Source of the DNA: Polaribacter aestuariivivens
GTDB taxonomy: Bacteria > Bacteroidota > Bacteroidia > Flavobacteriales > Flavobacteriaceae
Direction: 5' to 3'
Assembly: GCF_005885675.1 (NCBI RefSeq)
Contig: NZ_VANR01000003.1
Location: forward strand, 186,001 to 250,000
Length of the DNA: 64,000 bases
The notes beneath the pieces were generated by a model, which ran no database searches, was not told the origin of the DNA, and worked only from the letters and a program-made list of their open reading frames with translations. Made by a program: the position numbers and the translations under genes. Below are positions 34,658 to 42,109 of this stretch, one piece after another (the stretch's first letter is position 1; each line of letters begins with the position of its first letter).

Positions 34658-37282
34658 TTAAAAACTATATTGCAATGTCATAGTTGTAGAACGACCAGAA
34701 ATTGTTCTTGCCACAGCTAAACCATTAGCTATATTTCCATTTCCTTCCACTTCTGTAACACCAATTGTATCGAATAAATTGTTTGCGTTTACGCTTAAAG
34801 ATAACCCTCTTGTTAAGCTAATTTTTGCCACAGCATTTATGTATGCATACCCTGGCATTACAAGATCATTATCATCTTGCGCAAAAGATTTAGAAGTACC
34901 TAATATTGTGATTCCAAAAAGGTGTTGTTTGTTTGCACCAAAAGAATATGTTGGTGCTAAATTGTAAACAAAATCTGCTTGTCTTCTTGGTTTATTACCT
35001 TTATTTACTCCACCATCGATTTCAGCTTTTGTATAAGTAACTGATCCGTTGATTCCAAAATCTCCAAAACTAAATGCAGATTCTACTTCTAAACCTAAAG
35101 CTTTGAAAGGGTTTCCTACAGTTCTGTTTAATTCGTTACTAATACCTTCATCTGTATTACTTACAAAACCTGTTACGTTTAGAACACCGTTATTTAATCT
35201 CTTTTTTAAACCAACTTCAAATTGAGAAATTTCATCAAATTGTACGTCTCCTAAACCATCTGCACCATAATTATTTCTGTCTGCAGCTCTACCAGAAGCA
35301 CCTTTACTATATCTTCCAAAAACAGCTGATCCATCATTAATTTTATAATTTAAACCTGCTGAGAAAGAAACAAAGTTATAGTCATCACTTATTGCTTGTC
35401 CTGGGTTACCAGCTATAGTTGGGATTGTAGATTCAAAATCGCTAATTACACCATCACTGTTGTAGTCAAAACCAATTAAACCTCCATTAGCATCTAAATT
35501 ACTTAATTGTCCAGAGTTTATAGTTCCGTTAACGTTTACATTTTCAAAACGTACACTACCATCAAAGTTTAATTTTTCAGTAATTTCAGCATCTACACCT
35601 ACATAAGGAGAGTTTACATTATGTACAGTATTGTATTTTCTTTGACAACAGTTACCCCAAACTGGCTGACCAAAAGAGTAAGCACCACCTTGTGAGAATC
35701 CGTCAAAAATTCCTAATCTAGCTTTACCATCACCTGCTACTTCAGAAATAGCAGAACTCCATTGCCATCCTATTTTAGTATTTTGTGTTGCAGAGAACAT
35801 ACCTACAGTAACTCCAATGTTGTCATTAATAGCTTTAGTAACTTTTACGTCACTAAAAAAGTTGCTTAAATCTTCAATAGTTACATCAAAGTATCTAATA
35901 TCTTGAGCCAATCCATTTGAAGGATTAAATGGAGTACCATCTTGAAAAGTTAAAGCACCTGTTGCTCCTGAAGCACCTCTTACTAAAGCTTCTATATCTG
36001 CAACTGCACCTACATTTGCGGTAAATGGAGCATTCCATTGACCAGAATTGTTTGAGTATCTAGCTTTACCATTTACTTTCCAATCGTCTCCAAGATCAAA
36101 AGAAAATTCTGCGCCAACTGAAGCACTTACTGGGTTGTTACCACTTCTCATATCGTTTTGTGTAGGATTTCCATCATAAACACTGTATGTATTTTGAATA
36201 TTTACAGAATGTGGTGTATCTGAAGTAATATCAAAACCTGGAAGATTTCTAAAAGTAGGATTAGAATTTGAACCTGTTAAACTTACTGGCATTGGCATAT
36301 ACATTACAGACCTGTCATTTAAATACTTGAAATAAGTACGTACATAACCGTTTTTAAATTCTTTAGTAATATTTGCTTTTAATTGACCTCCTTTGTTACC
36401 TTGGTAACCAATATTTCTAGGGCCTTCACCCACACGCATAAAACCACCAACATGATAATATAATCCTTCACCAATTGGAGTTCCATATTCAAAATCTAAT
36501 CTACTAGTTTGATAATCTAAACCATAAGTTGCACCTATAGTACCACCTTCTGTTCTTCCTGTTTTACTAATCATATTTATAATTCCAGCAGGACCATTAG
36601 ATGTTTGTGTAGAAGCAGAACCACCTCTAATTGCTTCTACTCTTCCAATATTAGAATCTATACGTAAAAAGTTATCTGCATTTCCAAAAGAAGTATCTCC
36701 AAATAACATTATTGGAAGTCCATCTTCTTGTAATTGTAAATATCTAGAACCACCTGAAGAAACTGGTACACCACGTACGTTGAAGTTTGCATTACCTTCA
36801 CCTCCTGAAGATTCTGCACGAATACCTGGTATGCTTCTAAAAAGTTCACCTGCAGATCTTGGAGAAGCTTGTTCTATTTGTTTAATACCCACAGTTGAAA
36901 TAGAAACACTAGATTCTAATTTAGATTTTGGGTTTACAACTCCTGTAATTATAATTTCATCTAAAGACTGTGCATTTTCTATAATGGTAATGTCTAGAGT
37001 TAAATTACTGTTTACATTAATTTCTTTTGTAAAATTATCGTAACCAATATAAGATGCAACAAGCGTATAGTTTCCGTTTGCAACATTTTTAATTTTGTAA
37101 ACACCATCAAAATCTGTAGTAGTTCCTTGAGTAGTTCCCTTAAGAATAATGTTTACTCCTGGAATTAGATTTCCATTTTGATCTTTTACTTTACCTGAAA
37201 TTGTTGACTGAGCAACAAAAACTGTAGTTGAAAGTAAAAATACCATCAAAACAGTAATTCTAAAGTTTAATTGTTTTTTCAT
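34658..37282 (-). CDS. TonB-dependent receptor with carboxypeptidase-regulatory-like domain
   Basis: An 874-residue outer-membrane receptor. It has a signal peptide ending near TTVFVAQ, a CarboxypepD_reg-like domain (ISGKVKDQNGNLIPGVNIILKG, about 28-105), a TonB box/plug region (SLDEIIITGVVNP, ELFRSIPGIRAESSGGEG, about 110-235) and a 22-strand-type barrel to the terminal aromatic TMTLQYSF. It resembles siderophore/sugar TonB receptors of the non-SusC kind, and no susD-like gene is adjacent. Its start lies below two LacI operators, so it is most likely the outer-membrane porter of the sucrose-type locus. Confidence 0.9.
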   Translation of the reverse strand: MKKQLNFRITVLMVFLLSTTVFVAQSTISGKVKDQNGNLIPGVNIILKGTTQGTTTDFDGVYKIKNVANGNYTLVASYIGYDNFTKEINVNSNLTLDITIIENAQSLDEIIITGVVNPKSKLESSVSISTVGIKQIEQASPRSAGELFRSIPGIRAESSGGEGNANFNVRGVPVSSGGSRYLQLQEDGLPIMLFGDTSFGNADNFLRIDSNIGRVEAIRGGSASTQTSNGPAGIINMISKTGRTEGGTIGATYGLDYQTSRLDFEYGTPIGEGLYYHVGGFMRVGEGPRNIGYQGNKGGQLKANITKEFKNGYVRTYFKYLNDRSVMYMPMPVSLTGSNSNPTFRNLPGFDITSDTPHSVNIQNTYSVYDGNPTQNDMRSGNNPVSASVGAEFSFDLGDDWKVNGKARYSNNSGQWNAPFTANVGAVADIEALVRGASGATGALTFQDGTPFNPSNGLAQDIRYFDVTIEDLSNFFSDVKVTKAINDNIGVTVGMFSATQNTKIGWQWSSAISEVAGDGKARLGIFDGFSQGGAYSFGQPVWGNCCQRKYNTVHNVNSPYVGVDAEITEKLNFDGSVRFENVNVNGTINSGQLSNLDANGGLIGFDYNSDGVISDFESTIPTIAGNPGQAISDDYNFVSFSAGLNYKINDGSAVFGRYSKGASGRAADRNNYGADGLGDVQFDEISQFEVGLKKRLNNGVLNVTGFVSNTDEGISNELNRTVGNPFKALGLEVESAFSFGDFGINGSVTYTKAEIDGGVNKGNKPRRQADFVYNLAPTYSFGANKQHLFGITILGTSKSFAQDDNDLVMPGYAYINAVAKISLTRGLSLSVNANNLFDTIGVTEVEGNGNIANGLAVARTISGRSTTMTLQYSF

Positions 37283-37322
37283 TTTAAATGTGAATTTAAT
37301 AAAAAGTTAATTGTTTCATTGA

Positions 37323-37330
37323 CAAATGTA
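37323..37330 (-). promoter_or_regulatory. -7 element of receptor promoter
   Basis: TACATTTG on the minus strand, an exact TAnnTTTG box about 40 bp upstream of the receptor ATG and about 32 bp downstream of the nearest operator. No good -33 match, which would suit a promoter that needs an activator or is weak. Confidence 0.55.
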
Positions 37331-37361
37331 TTTTTATAGGCAAAAGTTTTGTGAAAAAAAT

Positions 37362-37399
37362 AAATCGAAAACGTTTTCGATTTACCGAAAACGTTTTCG
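37362..37399. promoter_or_regulatory. Two LacI-family operators
   Basis: First operator: a perfect 22-bp palindrome (37362-37383) with core ATCGAAAACGTTTTCGAT. Second: CGAAAACGTTTTCG (37386-37399). The centres are 20 bp apart, two helical turns, so two repressor dimers could bind on the same face. The central CG with flanking AAA/TTT is the classic LacI/CcpA-like half-site pattern. They sit between the receptor gene and lacI; the second overlaps the expected -33 region of the lacI promoter, so autoregulation is likely. Confidence 0.9.
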
Positions 37400-37468
37400 A
37401 TTAAGATAATTTACTATATTTATAGGGTAATAAAACACACATTAACCTCAAAACAAGAGTATTTTATT

Positions 37469-38491
37469 TTGGTAACACTCAAGCAAATAGCAGAAAAATT
37501 AGGAATTTCAATAACAACAGTATCAAAAGCTCTGAAAGATTATCCAGATGTAAACAAAAAAACTAGAAAATTAGTAAGAGAAACAGCTTCTATGCTAAAT
37601 TATAAGCCTAATTCTTTTGCTGTAAATTTAAGAACAAAAGAATCTAAAACTATTGGATTAATTATTCCAGTAATTGTGCATCACTTTTTTTCGAGCGTTA
37701 TTAAAGGTATTATTGCACAAGCAGAAAAAAAGGGATACTTAGTAATTATACTTCAATCTAATGAGTCTTATGAGTTAGAAAAAAAGCAAATAGATTTATT
37801 ATTAAGTAAAAGAGTAGATGGTATTTTAATTTCTTTAGCAAACGGAACAGCAGATTTTAAACATTTAAATGAAGTAATAGAAAATGATACTCCTTTAGTT
37901 ATGTTTGATAAAATTGCTAAGGTTGTAAAATGTTCTAAAGTTATTATAGATGACAGAAAAGCTGCCTACAAAGCAACGCAACATTTAATAGATATTGGTT
38001 GTAAAAGAATTGCACATTTTAGAGGTCCTTTATTACCACAAAACTCTATTGACAGGTTTTTGGGGTATAAAAAAGCACTAATAGATAATGGATTAGAATA
38101 TGACGCTTCATTAGTATATATATGTGAATGTGGTGATATGAGTTTTGAAGAAGGAAAGTTAAACGCGCAAAAATTATTAAAAGAACATAATGATGTTGAT
38201 GGAATTTTTATCAATACAGATTTGGTTGCAATTGGAGCAATGACTGAGTTTAGTAAACAAGGAGTAAAAATACCCGAAGACATAAATATTGTTGGTTTTA
38301 GTAACTGGTTTATGGCATCCGTAATTTCGCCCTCTTTAACCACAATTAATCAACCAGGTTTAGAAATGGGTAAAAACGCTTTTAAATTACTGTATAAAGA
38401 AATAAAGAAGAAAAAGAAAAATTCAGATTTTACGTTTAAAGAACTTATTTTAGAAACAGATTTAATTTTAAGAGATTCTACCAGAAATTAA
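37469..38491 (+). CDS. LacI family transcriptional regulator
   Basis: A 340-residue regulator starting at TTG. It has an N-terminal helix-turn-helix and hinge helix (TLKQIAEKLGISITTVSKALKDYPDVNKKT, then MLNYKPNSFAVNLRT, about 1-58) and a periplasmic-binding-protein-like effector domain (KTIGLIIPVIVHHFF through VGFSNWFMASVISPSLTTINQPG). The ligand is probably the locus sugar or a breakdown product. It is divergent from the receptor and faces two ideal operators. Both promoters fall inside the control region, so it probably represses or activates the whole locus and itself. Confidence 0.93.
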   Translation: MVTLKQIAEKLGISITTVSKALKDYPDVNKKTRKLVRETASMLNYKPNSFAVNLRTKESKTIGLIIPVIVHHFFSSVIKGIIAQAEKKGYLVIILQSNESYELEKKQIDLLLSKRVDGILISLANGTADFKHLNEVIENDTPLVMFDKIAKVVKCSKVIIDDRKAAYKATQHLIDIGCKRIAHFRGPLLPQNSIDRFLGYKKALIDNGLEYDASLVYICECGDMSFEEGKLNAQKLLKEHNDVDGIFINTDLVAIGAMTEFSKQGVKIPEDINIVGFSNWFMASVISPSLTTINQPGLEMGKNAFKLLYKEIKKKKKNSDFTFKELILETDLILRDSTRN

Positions 38492-38568
38492 TATAAATTT
38501 TTATTTTAGTAGAAGTTATAAGTGTTTGATTATTAATACATAAAAAAATAAATAAATATTTTTATCGT

Positions 38569-38602
38569 TTTGTAAAAGCAATTAAAAAATACTATAATTT
38601 TG
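38569..38602 (+). promoter_or_regulatory. Promoter of the ATP-grasp/GCS2 operon
   Basis: TTTG (38569-38572), 22-nt spacer, TAATTTTG (38595-38602). Predicted start near 38607, about 27 nt before the ATG at 38634. It gives the operon its own promoter, separate from lacI. Confidence 0.65.
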
Positions 38603-38633
38603 TACCAAATATATACTGCTATTATGCACTTAA

Positions 38634-40079
38634 ATGAATAAATACATTGTTGTAAATCAACCAGAAAAATGGAAATTTTCTATTGATAATATTATTGTAA
38701 TTTCTTCTCAAGAATATCTTACAAACTCAACATTTTCGCTCATAAAAAAAGCAAGAATCTTTAATTTATGTAAAGATTATACCTATCAAACAAAAGGCTA
38801 TTATGTATCACTATTAGCGGAGGCAAGAGGTCATTTGGCAATACCAACCATTAAAAATCTGGTAGATTTAAATGACTTAAAGTTGGTTAAAATTGTTTCT
38901 GAAGATTTTGATGATGTCATTCAGCAAAGCTTAAAAAACATAAAATCGAGAGAATTTACATTAAGTATTTATTTTGGTCAAAACGTAGCACAAAAATATA
39001 AGGAGTTAAGTAGTCTTTTTTACAAACATTTTCAAGTTCCTTTTTTGCGTGTGAAGTTTTCATTCAATACAAAATGGAATATCCAAAGTATTAAAGCAAT
39101 TTCAGAATCAGAAATTCCTGCAGAACACTTAGAGTCTGTGCACGAATTTGCGAATCAGTATTTTTCTAAAAAAAGGTATGATACTCCAAAATTAACAAAG
39201 TCAGATTTTGATTTAGCAATTTTAGTAAACCCTAATGATGCTGCACCACCAAGCAATTCAAAGGCATTAAGAAAGTTTGTTGACATTGCTGAAAAAATGA
39301 ATATATATGCAGAAATTATAACTCCAAAAGATTTAAGCAGATTAACTTCTTTTGATGCATTATTTATTCGCCAAAGTACAGAGGTAAATAATGAAGCATA
39401 TGCCTTTGCAAGAAAAGCGCAACAAGAAGATATTGCAATTATTGATTATCCAGACGCGATTTTAAAATGTTGCAATAAAGTATATATGGCAGAAGCGTTG
39501 AACAACGCAAATATTGCTACTCCAAAAACCATCATTGTTCATAAAGACAATAGAAATGAAGTAATTACTCAAGTAGGTTTGCCTTGTGTTTTAAAAGCAC
39601 CAGATTCTACATTTTCATTCGGAGTTAAAAAAGCAAAAACGGAAGAAGAATATACAACTTTGGTTGATGAAATGTTAAAAGAGTCTGATTTGATAATTGC
39701 ACAAGAATTTTGTCCATCAGATTACGATTGGCGAATTGGAATTATAGATGATGAGGTTTTTTACGCATGCAAATATTACATGGCGAAAGGACATTGGCAA
39801 ATTTACAACTGGAAAGCAAAAAAGAAGAAAGAACAAGATGGAGAGTCAGATTGTTTGCCAATTGAAAAAGTACCTAAAAAAGTAATTCAAATGGCATTAA
39901 AATCAGCAAAATTAATGGGTAAAGGTTTGTATGGAATTGATATAAAAGTGGTGAATAACAAACCAATGGTTATCGAAATTAACGACAATCCAAATATCGA
40001 TTTTGGTGTAGAAGATGAATATTATGGAGATTTGATTTACACCAAAATTTTATCAGCTTTAAAAACAAGATTACAATAA
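38634..40079 (+). CDS. RimK-like ATP-grasp ligase with RLAN N-terminal domain
   Basis: A 481-residue protein. The N-terminal part (about 1-150) fits the RLAN domain that precedes some RimK-type ligases. From about 190 on is an ATP-grasp fold: LAILVNP, DALFIRQSTE, then GLPCVLKAPDSTFSFGVKKA (lysine contacts to ATP), LIIAQEFCPSDYDWRIGI, and the metal-binding GIDIKVVNNKPMVIEINDNPN (about 443-463, acid/Asn triad). ATP-grasp ligases join a carboxylate to an amine through an acyl-phosphate. The amino-acid or peptide substrate is not readable. It is 1 bp from the GCS2 gene and followed by a formylglutamate-amidohydrolase-like gene, so it works in a short pathway. Confidence 0.85.
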   Translation: MNKYIVVNQPEKWKFSIDNIIVISSQEYLTNSTFSLIKKARIFNLCKDYTYQTKGYYVSLLAEARGHLAIPTIKNLVDLNDLKLVKIVSEDFDDVIQQSLKNIKSREFTLSIYFGQNVAQKYKELSSLFYKHFQVPFLRVKFSFNTKWNIQSIKAISESEIPAEHLESVHEFANQYFSKKRYDTPKLTKSDFDLAILVNPNDAAPPSNSKALRKFVDIAEKMNIYAEIITPKDLSRLTSFDALFIRQSTEVNNEAYAFARKAQQEDIAIIDYPDAILKCCNKVYMAEALNNANIATPKTIIVHKDNRNEVITQVGLPCVLKAPDSTFSFGVKKAKTEEEYTTLVDEMLKESDLIIAQEFCPSDYDWRIGIIDDEVFYACKYYMAKGHWQIYNWKAKKKKEQDGESDCLPIEKVPKKVIQMALKSAKLMGKGLYGIDIKVVNNKPMVIEINDNPNIDFGVEDEYYGDLIYTKILSALKTRLQ

Positions 40080-40080
40080 A

Positions 40081-41304
40081 ATGGGTAAAAAATATCACTT
40101 ATTTGAAGTGTTTGGTATTGAGTTAGAATACATGCTAACAAATACAAAATCATTTAAAGTTGCGCCAATTGTAGATGCTCTTTTAACAAAAAAAAATGGA
40201 GAATTAACTGGCGATGTTGAAAATGGCGAAATTGCCTGGAGTAATGAATTGGTGGCACATGTTGTTGAATTAAAAACAAATGGGCCAACCAATAATTTAG
40301 ATGGTTTATCAGAATTATTTCATCAAAATATTATTGAAATTAATCGTCTTTTAGAAAGTTTAGATGCCAATTTATTACCAACAGCTTCACATCCGTTAAT
40401 GAATCCTTTAACAGATACTTCACTATGGAAACACAGTTATAGCGAGGTTTACGCGTTGTATAATAAAATTTTTGATTGCAAAGGTCATGGTTGGAGCAAT
40501 GTACAAAGTACACATATAAACTTACCTTTTTTTAATGATGAAGAGTTTGAAAAACTTCATGCAGCAGTTCGTGTTATTTTACCATTAATTCCTGCTTTGT
40601 GCGCAAGTTCACCAATTTTAGAAGGAAAAATTACAGGATTTAAAGACACACGTTTAGAATACTATAAAACCAATCAAAAAGAAATTCCTGCAATGACAGG
40701 AATGGTAATTCCAGAAAATGTTTTCAATAAAAAAGATTACAATTCAGTAATTTTTGATCCTATAAATGAAGCCATAAAACCTTTTGATACGGATAATATT
40801 TTAGAGCATCATTTTTTAAATAGTAGAGGTGCCATTGCGCGTTTTGATAGAAATGCCATCGAAATTCGTTTGGTAGATATTCAAGAATGTCCGAAAGCAG
40901 ATATTGCCATTTGTGTTTTAATTATTGAAGTTTTAAAATTATTGGTCAACTTAGATTTGGCAACACTTTCTTATCAGAAAAAATGGAAAAATACTGAGCT
41001 TTTTCCTTTGTTAAACGATACCATTAAAGATGCTGAAAATGCTGTAATTACTAATGTAGCGTATTTACAAACCTTCGGAATTCAACAAGAAACTACCGCA
41101 AAACAAGTTTGGCAACACTTGTATGATTTGGCAAAACCAAACATTAATAAATCTCATTATGAAGCGTTGGACACTATTTTAAAAGACGGTACACTTTCCA
41201 CAAGAATTTTAAAGGCTTTAAAGGGTGATTTATCAGAAACAAACATCAAAAAAGTGTATATAAATTTGGCAAACTGTTTAGCAGATAATCGCTTGTTTTA
41301 CTAA
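40081..41304 (+). CDS. GCS2 family carboxylate-amine ligase
   Basis: A 407-residue protein of the glutamate-cysteine ligase (GCS2) group. Signature elements: FEVFGIELEYMLTN near the start (Glu residues of the active site), WSNELVAHVVELKTNGP, HGWSNVQSTHINLPF and the end-domain SRGAIARFDRNAIEIRLVDIQECPKADIA. Such enzymes activate the gamma- or alpha-carboxyl of glutamate or a similar acid with ATP and attach an amine. There is no glutathione synthetase next to it, and the companion ATP-grasp is RLAN-type, so ordinary glutathione synthesis is unlikely. Overlaps the next gene by 1 bp (TAATG). Confidence 0.88.
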   Translation: MGKKYHLFEVFGIELEYMLTNTKSFKVAPIVDALLTKKNGELTGDVENGEIAWSNELVAHVVELKTNGPTNNLDGLSELFHQNIIEINRLLESLDANLLPTASHPLMNPLTDTSLWKHSYSEVYALYNKIFDCKGHGWSNVQSTHINLPFFNDEEFEKLHAAVRVILPLIPALCASSPILEGKITGFKDTRLEYYKTNQKEIPAMTGMVIPENVFNKKDYNSVIFDPINEAIKPFDTDNILEHHFLNSRGAIARFDRNAIEIRLVDIQECPKADIAICVLIIEVLKLLVNLDLATLSYQKKWKNTELFPLLNDTIKDAENAVITNVAYLQTFGIQQETTAKQVWQHLYDLAKPNINKSHYEALDTILKDGTLSTRILKALKGDLSETNIKKVYINLANCLADNRLFY

Positions 41305-41981
41305 TGAAATTACTACTTTCTTGCGAACATGGAGGTAATAAAATTCCTGCAAATCTTCAATATATCTTTAAAAATGATGAAGCAGTTTTAGAAACACACA
41401 GAGGTTTCGATTTAGGTGCTTTAGATGTGTTCAATCATTTAAAACCATTGGCAAATACCTTTTTTTTTAGTGAAGAAAGCAGGTTGTTAATTGAGTTGAA
41501 CAGGTCTTTGCATCACAAAAATTTGTTTTCAGAATTTTCAAAATCACTTTCTAAAACAGAAAAAGATCATTTGATTTTAAATTACAAAATCTACAGAAAT
41601 TCTGTAGAAACTGAAATTCGAAAATCAATAGAAAATAATGAAACTGTTTTGCATCTTTCTGTACATTCTTTTACACCAATTTTACATTCAATAAAAAGAA
41701 ATTGCGATATTGGGTTGTTGTACGATTCTAAAAAAAAAGCAGAAAAGGAGTTTTGCCAACAATTTAAAAGTGAAATTTTAGCAATTGACACTTCAGTAAA
41801 CGTGCGTTATAACTATCCATATTTAGGAAAAGCAGATGGTTTTACAACCTATTTAAGAAAACAATTTCCAACCAATTATATAGGTGTAGAGTTAGAGGTA
41901 AATCAGCAATTTTCTAAAAACAATAAAATGGAAAAATCTGTAAAATATTTACTTTATAAAAGCTTAGAAAATTTAATTTAA
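41304..41981 (+). CDS. N-formylglutamate amidohydrolase family protein
   Basis: A 225-residue protein. Family motifs: LLLSCEHGGNKIP (C7, E8, H9), THRGFDLGALDV (H32 and D36 as likely metal ligands), LLIELNRSLH and HLSVHSFTP (H121). The classical enzyme cleaves N-formyl-L-glutamate, but many family members sit beside amidoligases and may hydrolyse or edit an N-acyl or gamma-glutamyl product. Its start overlaps the stop of the GCS2 ligase. It ends the operon, with no clear terminator behind it. Confidence 0.85.
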   Translation: MKLLLSCEHGGNKIPANLQYIFKNDEAVLETHRGFDLGALDVFNHLKPLANTFFFSEESRLLIELNRSLHHKNLFSEFSKSLSKTEKDHLILNYKIYRNSVETEIRKSIENNETVLHLSVHSFTPILHSIKRNCDIGLLYDSKKKAEKEFCQQFKSEILAIDTSVNVRYNYPYLGKADGFTTYLRKQFPTNYIGVELEVNQQFSKNNKMEKSVKYLLYKSLENLI

Positions 41982-42079
41982 TTAGTTCATACAACTTTTT
42001 AGCGTTGAAATACGTCTATAAAAAAAGTCGATTACAATTGGTTTAACATTTTTTAAACTTTAATTTGTAACAGAAACTT

Positions 42080-42087
42080 TATGTTTG
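42080..42087 (+). promoter_or_regulatory. -7 element before the DUF5686 gene
   Basis: TATGTTTG, exact TAnnTTTG box, 22 nt before the ATG at 42110. A TTTG at 42064 is too close for the usual -33 spacing. Confidence 0.5.
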
Positions 42088-42109
42088 CGACTATCAACAA
42101 AACCCAACT

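Noticed and set aside
34658..37282. SusC annotation for the receptor
   Set aside because: No SusD follows and the plug motifs are more like general TonB receptors; kept as TonB-dependent receptor.
37362..37399. Short direct repeat that could be taken for a CRISPR or iteron
   Set aside because: Only two copies, both palindromic, with a LacI gene beside them; an operator pair explains it.
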